From contig JBGOUV010000267.1 of NCBI GenBank assembly GCA_041477815.1, forward strand, positions 1-9,833: DNA of 9,833 bases, in the 5' to 3' direction. The stretch comes from JBGOUV01 sp041477815. GTDB taxonomy: Bacteria > Acidobacteriota > Terriglobia > Bryobacterales > JACQDG01. Position 1 is the stretch's first letter; the number at the start of each line of letters is the position of its first letter. The position numbers and the translations under genes were made by a program. Of this stretch, positions 1 through 6,589 are shown piece after piece. The notes beneath the pieces are model-generated. The model was not told the origin of the DNA, searched no databases, and was given only the letters and a program-made list of their open reading frames with translations.

Positions 1-1610
1 AGCGTGTCCAATCCGAAGTTGGTGCCGAGGTCCGGGGATTTCACGTTCTGGCCGAAGCGGGTCCAGCCAAGCGTCCCGTCCACCAGGAAGTTGGGCGAGA
101 CGGTATAGGTTTGCCCGATACCCGCCGTCTGCACAAGGGTGTGGCCATCACCGACGCCGCCGTCGCACAAACAACTGCCGCCGGCCTTGCCCAAGCCGAA
201 GTCGCCATGCACCAGCGCGTCCATGACGCTGTACTTGAACCACAGCTGGTGCTTCGGATTCCGGTGCCAATTCACCTTGGCGTCCAGGTTGTTGCGGTTC
301 AAGCGCTGCGTGCCGCCGTTGTAGAAATTGCTGACGTCCCCGGCCAGATTGGACTGCGGCACCAGGGCCAGGAGCTTCATCATGGCCGGGTTCAGCCGGG
401 CGGTGGGAATGACGTTGATCCGGCCACCGCTCGAAAATACCGAGCGGCCGGTGCCGTCCAGGTTGCCCGTGTAGGGATCGAAGACCATCCCCTGACGGAG
501 CTGGGTGACGCCGCCCTCGGTGGTGGGCACGGCTATGGCGTTGCCCCTGGCATCCAGAATGGCCGCACCCAGTTTTCTGCTGAAATCCCCCGTGCGGAAA
601 TCATTCGCCGGGACGGAGAAGAGCCCGGACCGGCCCACGCGCTCGAAGGTGCCCTCCCAATCCGTGAAAAAGAACAGCGTGTCTTTCTTGATCGGTCCGC
701 CGAGGCTGCCCCCGCCAATGTTGCGGATGCTCTTAGGCTTCCTCGTTACGCCGGCGCGATTCTCATCCCACCAAAAGGCGCGTAAGGCGTTATCGGAGTG
801 GAAGCCAAAAGCGCTGCCGTGGAAGTCGTTGGTTCCGGACTTGGTCGACACGGTCACGGCGGCGCCGCCGGTCATCCCCTGTTCCGCCTCGAAGTTATTG
901 GTGGAGATATTGACCTCCTCAATGCTTTCCACCGGCGGGACGTACACCATGTGGTGTGGCATGGTGACCAGAATATTGGGCGCACCGTCCACGCGCGTGT
1001 TGTTGTCGCCGCGGTCCTGGCCGTTGAAGTTGAAGGTGAAGTCGCGCTGGGGCGTATCGATGACGGCGTTCTGAAACCGCCCCGGCGTGGCCCCGGGAAC
1101 CAGGTTGATCAGGCTTTGGAAGTTGCGATAGCCGGAGAGCGGCAGGTCCCCGACGGCGCGCGCTTCCAGGTTCACGCTGACATCCGCCTTCGAGGTTTGC
1201 AGCAGAGCGCCGCTGGCCTGCACGGTGACGGATTCCGTTACGGCGCCCACCTCCATGGAGAGGTCCACGCGCGTGACGTTGTTGATGAGAACGTTGACGC
1301 CCTTTTGCGTGAGAGGCTTGAACCCGGTTACGGTCAAGGAAAGGTCATAAGCGCCCTGCGGCAGGTTTGCAATTGAATAGTAGCCGGCGCCGTCCGTACT
1401 GGCCTGGCGGGACAAGCCGGTCAAGGTGTTCGTGACGTTTACGGCCGCGTTGGGGACCACCGCGTTCACCGGGTCGGTCACGGTCCCCACGATCGAACCG
1501 TAAAGGACCTGGGCTGAAGCGATGCGCGCATCATAGCCCAGGAACAAGAAACTGGTGGCCAAACAGGACAGCATGGCCACATCCCTAGTGACACGATCTC
1601 TTCGTTTCAT
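1..1610 (-). CDS. TonB-dependent receptor, Oar-like, with N-terminal carboxypeptidase-regulatory domain (partial, C-terminus beyond the left edge)
   Basis: The minus-strand frame is open from ATG at 1608-1610 to the left edge (536 codons, no stop), so the beta-barrel continues outside the window. Residues 1-33 look like a signal peptide: basic MKRRDR start, hydrophobic stretch around 12-25, AxA-type site ASA|Q. Residues about 36-125 form a carboxypeptidase-regulatory-like Ig fold (GSIVGTVTDP, DGAGYYSIANLPQGAYDL). Residues about 130-260 are the plug (LPLSGYRNFQSLINLVPG, NGQDRGDNNTRVDGAP, VSTKSGTNDFHGS), followed by early barrel strands (GGSLGGPIKKDTLFFF). This architecture is typical of the large acidobacterial Oar-like receptors, which take up oligomeric substrates across the outer membrane using TonB energy. 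The substrate cannot be read from sequence. The start is supported by a strong Shine-Dalgarno (GGAGGTGA) six bases upstream. A Cys-Leu-Cys at residues 480-482 is unusual for a barrel loop. The gene is downstream of the epimerase on the same strand, separated by 291 bp. Confidence 0.95.
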   Translation of the reverse strand, partial: MKRRDRVTRDVAMLSCLATSFLFLGYDARIASAQVLYGSIVGTVTDPVNAVVPNAAVNVTNTLTGLSRQASTDGAGYYSIANLPQGAYDLSLTVTGFKPLTQKGVNVLINNVTRVDLSMEVGAVTESVTVQASGALLQTSKADVSVNLEARAVGDLPLSGYRNFQSLINLVPGATPGRFQNAVIDTPQRDFTFNFNGQDRGDNNTRVDGAPNILVTMPHHMVYVPPVESIEEVNISTNNFEAEQGMTGGAAVTVSTKSGTNDFHGSAFGFHSDNALRAFWWDENRAGVTRKPKSIRNIGGGSLGGPIKKDTLFFFTDWEGTFERVGRSGLFSVPANDFRTGDFSRKLGAAILDARGNAIAVPTTEGGVTQLRQGMVFDPYTGNLDGTGRSVFSSGGRINVIPTARLNPAMMKLLALVPQSNLAGDVSNFYNGGTQRLNRNNLDAKVNWHRNPKHQLWFKYSVMDALVHGDFGLGKAGGSCLCDGGVGDGHTLVQTAGIGQTYTVSPNFLVDGTLGWTRFGQNVKSPDLGTNFGLDT

Positions 1611-1613
1611 GCC

Positions 1614-1621
1614 TCACCTCC
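1614..1621 (-). promoter_or_regulatory. Strong Shine-Dalgarno of the TonB receptor
   Basis: On the minus strand GGAGGTGA precedes the ATG at 1610, with six bases between GGAGG and the start codon. It fixes the receptor start and is the only clear Shine-Dalgarno among the well-preserved genes of the window. Confidence 0.8.
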
Positions 1622-1699
1622 AATTCGCCAGACACTGACCCCGGACTTCCTCCTGGCCTGACTCGATTGTACATCCAACCGCCTCCGTTGGAGCCGCCT

Positions 1700-1717
1700 T
1701 TTTATCCTTATATATAC
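1700..1717 (-). promoter_or_regulatory. AT-rich promoter-like island for the TonB receptor
   Basis: Read on the minus strand the island contains GTATATATAAGGATAAAAAG, offering TATATA or TATAAG as a -10 box. No good -35 hexamer lies 16-18 bases upstream. Transcription starting just downstream would give a leader of roughly 90 nt before the receptor ATG. This is suggestive only. Confidence 0.35.
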
Positions 1718-1901
1718 ACCCCGGAGGGACCGGCCCGCTCCGCCTTCTCCGGGCGCGGAAAACCCGGAAGTGCCTCGTTCCCAGCGATTTCCTATACACC
1801 TCTGTCCGCTTCTTGCTTCGACCTGTTTGCCGGCGCGCCGCCAGTCCGGCCACCCCACATCTTCATCCCTCGTCGTAGCCTGCGGCCCTGGGGAACTCCT
1901 T

Positions 1902-2867
1902 TCAGGTCGCGGTGGAGACGGCGGAGGCCGAGGCCATTTTCAGGATGCCGCGCATGTACCGGGCCGCCAGCCGCGCGTTCTGGTCGGCGAAATCGATCCC
2001 CACGGTGGCGCCGTCCACCTTGGGTAGAGGATGGCATAGCTCGTAGCCGGTGTAGCCTTCGTAGCCGATCTGGAGCAGGCCGCGCGTGAAATCGAGATAG
2101 AAGTCCTCGGGGGTCAGGGCGCCGTCGGGGTTGCGGACGTAGCCCCGTATTGTTCCGTCCGGGTCCTGGTCATACTCGCCGCCGAAGTGGGTCAACACTT
2201 GCAGGGACCCCACCTCGAGAGCGGCCGCGGTCATGTCGGTGACTCCTTGTTTCCGGGCCAGCGGGGCGTCGTAGCAGGCCTTCAAGCAGGGGGAGTCGAT
2301 TTTCCGGATCATGCGCAGCAAGTCGGAGCGGTTGTTGATCAGGGGCATGTGATTCTGCAGGGCCAGGGTGACGCCGTGATCGGCGGCCCAGACGACCGCT
2401 TCCCGGAGGCCGTCCCGGCACCATTCCCAGGACTGCTCGTCGCTGCACTCCTGGTGCGCTGTCCGCCACACCCGTTGGGCGAGGTCATAGCGGCCGCTGT
2501 CGCCCGCCAGGGTGACTCCCGGCCACGCCGCGAAGACGCGCAAGGTCGGGGCGCCCAGGTCCGCCGTCATGCGGATCAGCTCGCGCAGGCAGACCAGCTG
2601 GCTTTCGCGGTGCTCGGGAATCGGGCTGGTGAAGTCGTTATTGGCGGCGACGGCGTAAATCTCGAGGCCGGCGCCCGCGGCGCGACGGCGGATCTCCTGG
2701 CAGCGGTCCTTCGGCATGTCCAGCGGGTTGCCGTGCGGGCGCTTGCCGTCGATCTCGAGGCCGTCGTAGCCGTAGTTCCGAGCGCGGTCGATTAACTGCT
2801 CCAGGGTGAGGGCCGGGCCCCGGTACCAGACGCCGAGATAGGTGATGCTGTAGAGTCCGATCTTCAT
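1902..2867 (-). CDS. Sugar phosphate isomerase/epimerase family protein (xylose isomerase-like TIM barrel)
   Basis: This 321-residue cytosolic protein belongs to the AP-endonuclease-2/xylose-isomerase-like TIM barrel superfamily. Members isomerise or epimerise free sugars, inositols or hydroxypyruvate-type compounds using a divalent metal. It starts directly with the first barrel strand (MKIGLYSITYLG), has no signal peptide and has a normal family length. Early motif: YGYDGLEIDGKR (E38). Candidate metal-site positions, in order, are Q171 (TLALQNH), D200 (ACYDAPLA), H227 (LTHFGGEYD) and E276 (GYELCHPLP). The first ligand is glutamate in classical members such as tagatose 3-epimerase, so the Gln is notable; I believe other uncharacterised members carry it too. 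There is no Shine-Dalgarno before the ATG; a TTGACA-17-GATTCT promoter ends 11 nt before it. It diverges from the dipeptidase with a 70-bp gap. The exact sugar is unknown. Confidence 0.9.
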   Translation of the reverse strand: MKIGLYSITYLGVWYRGPALTLEQLIDRARNYGYDGLEIDGKRPHGNPLDMPKDRCQEIRRRAAGAGLEIYAVAANNDFTSPIPEHRESQLVCLRELIRMTADLGAPTLRVFAAWPGVTLAGDSGRYDLAQRVWRTAHQECSDEQSWEWCRDGLREAVVWAADHGVTLALQNHMPLINNRSDLLRMIRKIDSPCLKACYDAPLARKQGVTDMTAAALEVGSLQVLTHFGGEYDQDPDGTIRGYVRNPDGALTPEDFYLDFTRGLLQIGYEGYTGYELCHPLPKVDGATVGIDFADQNARLAARYMRGILKMASASAVSTAT

Positions 2868-2878
2868 AAGGCAGGCCC

Positions 2879-2907
2879 AGAATCACACGCCGGGGTAAGC
2901 GTGTCAA
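2879..2907 (-). promoter_or_regulatory. Sigma70-like promoter of the epimerase
   Basis: On the minus strand a perfect -35 TTGACA (2907-2902) is followed by a 17-base spacer and GATTCT (2884-2879) as a weak -10. The -10 lies 11 nt upstream of the epimerase ATG at 2867, so the leader would be only a few nucleotides long. Confidence 0.5.
2885..2904. promoter_or_regulatory. Inverted repeat, possible operator in the divergent control region
   Basis: ACACGC (2885-2890) and GCGTGT (2899-2904) are perfect 6-base arms separated by 8 bases. The repeat fills the spacer between the -35 and -10 of the epimerase promoter and is about 15 bases upstream of the dipeptidase -10. That is where a repressor or dual regulator of both genes would bind. 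No regulator gene is visible in the window. Confidence 0.4.
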
Positions 2908-2916
2908 CCGCGGCTG

Positions 2917-2925
2917 TGGTACGAT
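2917..2925 (+). promoter_or_regulatory. Extended -10 promoter of the dipeptidase
   Basis: TGG followed by TACGAT (2920-2925) fits an extended -10 (TGn plus a 4/6 TATAAT match). It ends 12 nt before the ATG at 2938. There is no good -35 at the expected distance. It implies a very short leader. Confidence 0.4.
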
Positions 2926-2937
2926 TTGCCCGAACCT

Positions 2938-4044
2938 ATGACTCTGGCATTCACTCGCAGAGGCTTTCTGGCGGGAGCCCTGGCGGCCGGGGAGGCCACG
3001 GCGGCCAAGCGTCCGCAGGACTACATCATCGTGGAAGGGCACCGCGACATCTGGGAGTTCAACGATCGCTTCAAGCTGCGGGATAAGTCCCAGCAGTCCC
3101 CGCTGCGCGACCATCTGCTCCCCCGGCTGCTCGAAGGCGGCTTGAGCGTGGTGATCATGCCCGCGGGCGGCGATTCGGTGGACGAGCGGGGCGGCGTCAC
3201 CAGCCTGCTGGAAGGCTCGCTGCGGGTGCTCGACATGCTGCTCGTGGAAATCGAGAAGACCAACGGCCAAGCCTCTCTCATCAAGACCAAGGCCGACTTA
3301 CCTAGCAGACCGAACCAGGGGAAGGTGCAAATCTTCCTCGACCTGGAGGGCGGCGGGTCCATTCAAATCGATCCGGAACCGGAATACCATCCTGACCGCC
3401 GGTTGGCGCTGCTGCGGCACTTCTTTCGGCTGGGCGTGCGCGGCATGCAGTTGACGCACAACGGACGGAACATGCTGGGCGAGGGCATCGAGGGCGGCAA
3501 GATGGGCGGGCGGCTGTCCCGGTTCGGCGTCGAAGTGGTGCAGGAGATGAACCGGCTGGGGATGGTGATCGGGGTGTCGCATCTTTCCGCCAATGGCGTT
3601 CTGCACGCGGCCGAGATCTCCAAGCACCCCATCATTTCCACGCACCAGAACCTCCACCCCTTTTTGAAGACGCCGCTGGAGCTGATCCCGGAGGAAGTGA
3701 AGGCCATCGCCTCGACGGGCGGGGTGTGCGGGGTGCGCTACATCGACGGGGTGACGTCCTACAAGCTGTTGGTGGACGAGATTGAGCATCTGGCTAAGAC
3801 CGTTGGCGTGAGACATATTGGGGTGGGCTGGCTGGGCCATGACAAGGGTCATCCGGCTACCGGCTACGTGCCCGGCTACACGCGGGGCGGCCGCCAGTTC
3901 AGCGGCGTAGAAGCCCAGAGCATACACGAGCACTGGGAGACCTTCCTCCGGATGCTGGAGGAGCGGGGATTCCAAGACGAGGAGATCGGCCTGATCGCCG
4001 GCGGGAACTTCCTGCGGGTCATGCGCGAAGTGCTGCCTTCGTAA
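2938..4044 (+). CDS. Membrane dipeptidase-like protein (peptidase family M19), Tat signal
   Basis: 368 residues from the ATG at 2938; a TTG four codons upstream (2926) is possible but overlaps the promoter-like box. The N-terminus carries a twin-arginine motif (FTRRGFLAGALAAG, residues 5-18), so export of a folded metalloprotein is likely. M19 landmarks, in order: GHRD (H35, D37; family HxD), DLEGG (E137, bridging carboxylate), GVSHLS (H215), STHQN (H236), GGNFLRV (355-361). The family usually has GSDFDG here with a catalytic aspartate; this protein instead has GVGWLGHDKG (295-304), with H301/D302 displaced. M19 enzymes cleave dipeptides or beta-lactam-like amides at a di-zinc site. With the altered motif this one may act on a different substrate or be weakly active. 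Divergent from the epimerase, convergent with the substrate-binding protein. Confidence 0.9.
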   Translation: MTLAFTRRGFLAGALAAGEATAAKRPQDYIIVEGHRDIWEFNDRFKLRDKSQQSPLRDHLLPRLLEGGLSVVIMPAGGDSVDERGGVTSLLEGSLRVLDMLLVEIEKTNGQASLIKTKADLPSRPNQGKVQIFLDLEGGGSIQIDPEPEYHPDRRLALLRHFFRLGVRGMQLTHNGRNMLGEGIEGGKMGGRLSRFGVEVVQEMNRLGMVIGVSHLSANGVLHAAEISKHPIISTHQNLHPFLKTPLELIPEEVKAIASTGGVCGVRYIDGVTSYKLLVDEIEHLAKTVGVRHIGVGWLGHDKGHPATGYVPGYTRGGRQFSGVEAQSIHEHWETFLRMLEERGFQDEEIGLIAGGNFLRVMREVLPS

Positions 4045-4134
4045 GGAGGCGCGTTGATGCCGAGCCGCGACCTGCGGAGGTTTCGGCAAACCGGGGGATC
4101 CCCTCCCTTGCGGCCGCGGTTCGGCGCCGGCGCG
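4045..4134. other. Convergent intergenic gap with a short palindrome, no clear terminator
   Basis: The 90 bases between the two convergent stops contain GGGGATCCCC (4094-4103) inside flanking AACCG/CGGTT arms. They also hold a GC-rich palindromic patch near 4125-4134. A weak bidirectional stop of transcription is possible, but there is no T-tract on either strand. Confidence 0.3.
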
Positions 4135-6093
4135 CTACTGAGCCGCCGCTGCTTTCCGCAGCTTTTCCGGAAACGTAATGCCGAGCCGGCGGGCGATCTT
4201 GTCGTTCAGTACGATGGTTTTCTTAGTGACTTGTTCGAAAGGAAGGTTACCGGGATTCTCGCCCAGCAGGACCCGGGCGGCCAGCCTGCCACCGGAGTAA
4301 CCGCTCTGGTAGGCGCCCAGGCCGACGCAGGCCAGCGCGCCGCGCTCGGTAAACTCCGGGTCCTCGTTGAACAGGGGAAGCTTGTGGTCCTGGGCCACTT
4401 TGACGATGGCTTCGAAGGCCTGCAGGGCGGTGTTGTCGCCGGAGATCCACAGCGCCTGAATACCCCGGCTGACCAGGGCTTCGGCGGCCTGGTATACCTC
4501 GCCGCTGGCCGTTACTGTTACTTCCTCAAGGCGAATGCCCTTCTTAGGGAACAGCTCACGGGCCACGCCGACCACCTTGCGGGAGTTGGCCTCGGAGCTG
4601 TTGTAGAGCGTGCCGACCACCTGGACGCCGGGGACCAGGTCGCGGATCATGTCGATCATCTCGGGGAGGGGAGGGAAGGAGCCGACTCCGGTGACGAAGG
4701 GCAGATGGCTGGTGTCGCTCGTGCCGGCGCCGGCGGCGACGGGGTCGGAGACCAGCGTGAAGACCACCGGCTTCTTCTTGACCGTGTTGCAGGCGGCGGT
4801 GAGGACGGGGGTGGTGAAGGTGAGGATCAGGTCCACGTCCTGGTGCTCCACGCTTTGCAATACCGCAGGAATGTTGCCCAGCTCGCCGGCGGCGTGGGTC
4901 TGGCGCAGATCGAGGTTCTTTCCCTGGACCAGCCCCATCTCGCGGAAGCCGTCGAACAGTCCACCCACGGTCAGGTCGATGGCGGGATCGGGACCGATAT
5001 ATACGAGTGCGACCTTGTAGACACGCCCGGGCTGCGGGCGGCGGGTGGGGCCGGCGGCCGTTTCGTGAACGCCCTGGCCGTCGATGACCAGGGCGGCGCG
5101 GGCGACCAGATCGCCGGGGAGTTGCCAGCGATCCTTCAGGCCGGCCAGGGCGAGGCGGTTGACCGCCAGTTTCTGGGGGACGAAGTTGGCGACGGGGATC
5201 TCGGCGGGGTTGGCGCCGTGAAGAATGCGCGCGGCAAGCTGGCCGGTTTCGCGGCCGATCTCGTAGAAGTTGGCGCCCAGGTCGAACAGGGTCCCGCGCT
5301 TGACCGCCGGGGGGGCGATGGAGAACACAGGTATACGTCCGCGACCGGCGGCCGTGACCACCGACTCGAGGCCGACCATCATGGTAATATCGCCGCCCAC
5401 CCAGAGAGCCTCCGCGCCGCGTGACACCAGGGAGCTGGCGGCCTCGCCCACGGCGGAGGAGTTCTCGACGTTGGCTTCGAGCAGCTCGATGCCCAGGCGG
5501 CGGCAGACCTCGCGGGCCGAGGCGGTAAAGGCGGCGGAGTTGGACTCGGCCGGGTTCCAGGCGACGCCGACCCGCCGCAGACCGGGGTAGCATTGCCGGG
5601 CCATCTCGAAGGTCTTGGCCACCGGGAGAAAACTGCCGACGCCGGTGAGATGCCTGGGGTGGTCCTGGGGATGATCGCGATGCAGGCCCACGCCGGCGCT
5701 GAAGGGGTCGGCCACGACGCCGAACACGTGCCGGTTCCGCCCGTCGCGGTTGGCGTTGGCCACCGTCTGGAGCGAGAGGGTGCTGGCGGTAAGGACCAGT
5801 TGGTAGTCGCCGTTGGCGATCTGGCGGGCGATGGCATTGGCGGTGGCCAGATCGTTTTCGGCGTTGAAGCGGCTTAGGGAGATGGTGCGGCCGTCCTGGA
5901 AGCCGGCCTCGGCCAGAGCGTCGAGCATGCCCTGGACACCTTCGTCTAGGAGGGGCTGGGAGGCGTGTTGCAGAAGGGCGACGCGGGGAATGCGCCGGTC
6001 CGTGACCTGGCGCTGGCTCCAGTCCGAGAGGAGCAGCACGCTGGAGGCCAGGGCGATGAGAAGGACTCCCAGGAAGAGGCGTCGCAGGATCAC
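4135..6093 (-). CDS. ABC transporter substrate-binding protein with two tandem ABC_sub_bind domains, membrane-anchored
   Basis: 652 residues, about twice the usual ~320 of the ABC_sub_bind (TrpX/YtlA-like) family. Residues 4-22 are a hydrophobic N-terminal anchor or uncleaved signal, with no lipobox. Two copies of the same periplasmic-binding fold follow, about 36-316 and 358-645. Matching blocks are TGVGSFLPVAKTFEM (150-164) with TGVGSFPPLPEMIDM (468-482), LVSRGAEALWVGGD (222-235) with LVSRGIQALWISGD (540-553), and GRETGQLAARILHG (280-293) with GYSGGRLAARVLLG (598-611). The family binds small organic ligands, often aromatic amino acids. The only plausible start is GTG at 6091-6093: a TAA lies in frame 75 bases upstream with no ATG between. 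Shine-Dalgarno is weak. No permease or ATPase gene is adjacent in the window, so it may be an orphan sensor-type binding protein or use distant components. Confidence 0.93.
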   Translation of the reverse strand: MILRRLFLGVLLIALASSVLLLSDWSQRQVTDRRIPRVALLQHASQPLLDEGVQGMLDALAEAGFQDGRTISLSRFNAENDLATANAIARQIANGDYQLVLTASTLSLQTVANANRDGRNRHVFGVVADPFSAGVGLHRDHPQDHPRHLTGVGSFLPVAKTFEMARQCYPGLRRVGVAWNPAESNSAAFTASAREVCRRLGIELLEANVENSSAVGEAASSLVSRGAEALWVGGDITMMVGLESVVTAAGRGRIPVFSIAPPAVKRGTLFDLGANFYEIGRETGQLAARILHGANPAEIPVANFVPQKLAVNRLALAGLKDRWQLPGDLVARAALVIDGQGVHETAAGPTRRPQPGRVYKVALVYIGPDPAIDLTVGGLFDGFREMGLVQGKNLDLRQTHAAGELGNIPAVLQSVEHQDVDLILTFTTPVLTAACNTVKKKPVVFTLVSDPVAAGAGTSDTSHLPFVTGVGSFPPLPEMIDMIRDLVPGVQVVGTLYNSSEANSRKVVGVARELFPKKGIRLEEVTVTASGEVYQAAEALVSRGIQALWISGDNTALQAFEAIVKVAQDHKLPLFNEDPEFTERGALACVGLGAYQSGYSGGRLAARVLLGENPGNLPFEQVTKKTIVLNDKIARRLGITFPEKLRKAAAAQ

Positions 6094-6164
6094 GCCGGCG
6101 CCTCGGGCGGGGCCGGCGATGGGGGTTCCTCTTTCTGGCGGCGTGGTGGCATCGGCGTCTTACT

Positions 6165-6170
6165 ATTTTA
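6165..6170 (-). promoter_or_regulatory. -10-like box upstream of the substrate-binding protein
   Basis: TAAAAT on the minus strand (5/6 match to TATAAT) lies 71 bases before the GTG start at 6093. No recognisable -35 is found 16-18 bases upstream. It sits exactly where the ThuA remnant begins on the other strand. Confidence 0.3.
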
Positions 6171-6171
6171 G

Positions 6172-6579
6172 GGCAAGCCAACGGGCGGCGGCGGGTTTTT
6201 GAACCTGCACAACTCGATGGGACTGTATCCGAAGGATGGACCGTATCTCAATCTGGTGGGCGGAAGATACATCGGTCATGGGCCGCTGGAGCGGTTTCGG
6301 GTGGAGGTGGTCGACCGGCGCCACCCAATCACAAAGGGCGTAGAGGACTACTCTGCCGCCGATGAACAGCACGCGCCGCCGTACGACGAGGGCCGCGTCC
6401 GGCTGCTGCTGCAGAACCGGTCGGATGAAGGCAAGACGGCCGCCGCGGGATGGGCGTACGAGCCGGGCCGCGGGAGACTGTGTCATTTGGCTGGCGGGCA
6501 TACGCGGGAGTCATGGGAACACCCTATGTTCCAGAGATTGTTGCGGAACGCGGTAGAGTGGTGCGCACGCTGGGAATGA
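6172..6579 (+). pseudogene. ThuA-like domain protein, 5'-truncated remnant
   Basis: The frame is open from just after a TAG at 6169-6171 and ends in TGA at 6577-6579. It reads as the middle and end of a ThuA-like (trehalose-utilisation, class I glutamine amidotransferase-like fold) protein: GGGFLNLHN, LVGGRYIGHGP, VDRRHPITKGVEDY, DEQHAPPYD, GRLCHLAGGHTRESWEHP, LLRNAVEWCARW. ThuA proteins normally have some 70-100 further residues before GGGF, including the first strand and nucleophile-elbow region. Those are absent here because the divergent binding-protein gene begins only 79 bp away. The family-like match GGGF starts before the first possible start codon (TTG at 6199), so this is a fragment and not a short gene. 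No Shine-Dalgarno or ATG serves it. Its stop codon lies inside the left repeat arm of the following GxxExxY element. Probably non-functional. Confidence 0.75.
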
Positions 6580-6589
6580 ACGCGAATTA
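6574..6589 (+). repeat. Left arm of a 16-bp imperfect inverted repeat flanking the GxxExxY gene
   Basis: GAATGAACGCGAATTA matches the reverse complement of 6966-6981 at 14 of 16 positions. It contains the likely original ATG (6576) of the GxxExxY gene and the TGA stop of the ThuA remnant. Within the arm the unit GCGAATnnA occurs twice with a 10-base period (the first copy imperfect). Confidence 0.6.

Larger units (their letters stand above)
1611..1901 (-). other. Intergenic region and probable 5' leader between epimerase and TonB receptor
   Basis: I see no convincing gene here. Two overlapping minus-strand open frames (about 80 codons) are arginine-rich and look like non-coding GC-rich sequence. 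The stretch holds an AT-rich island (about 1700-1717) in otherwise GC-rich DNA. Just upstream of that on the minus strand is a small inverted repeat (TTCCGGG / CCCGGAG with a 9-base loop, around 1748-1771) that could be a weak terminator-like or leader hairpin. No T-tract terminator follows the epimerase stop. Confidence 0.5.

Noticed and set aside
111..1376. Several long plus-strand frames (111-785, 505-1074, 798-1376)
   Set aside because: All are opposite the TonB receptor coding frame, which reads without a stop and shows clear domains; these are shadows.
1748..1771. Hairpin TTCCGGG/CCCGGAG as a terminator after the epimerase
   Set aside because: Only 6-7 pairs, a 9-base loop, no T-tract, and 130 bases from the stop codon.
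1607..1858. Two small minus-strand frames in the gap between receptor and epimerase
   Set aside because: Basic, low-complexity content and no motif. They overlap each other and would run into the receptor Shine-Dalgarno.
4054..5424. 456-codon plus-strand open frame starting with a good Shine-Dalgarno
   Set aside because: It lies antisense to the well-supported two-domain binding protein. Its composition (Gly/Asp/Val/Gln-rich, no domain pattern) is typical of a reverse-complement shadow in GC-rich DNA.
4556..6181. 541-codon minus-strand frame overlapping the binding protein
   Set aside because: Extremely Arg/Pro-rich with no motif; it is an alternative frame of the real gene on the same strand.
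6184..6195. GGC triplet run as a repeat element
   Set aside because: It encodes the Gly-Gly-Gly of the ThuA GGGF motif and needs no other explanation.
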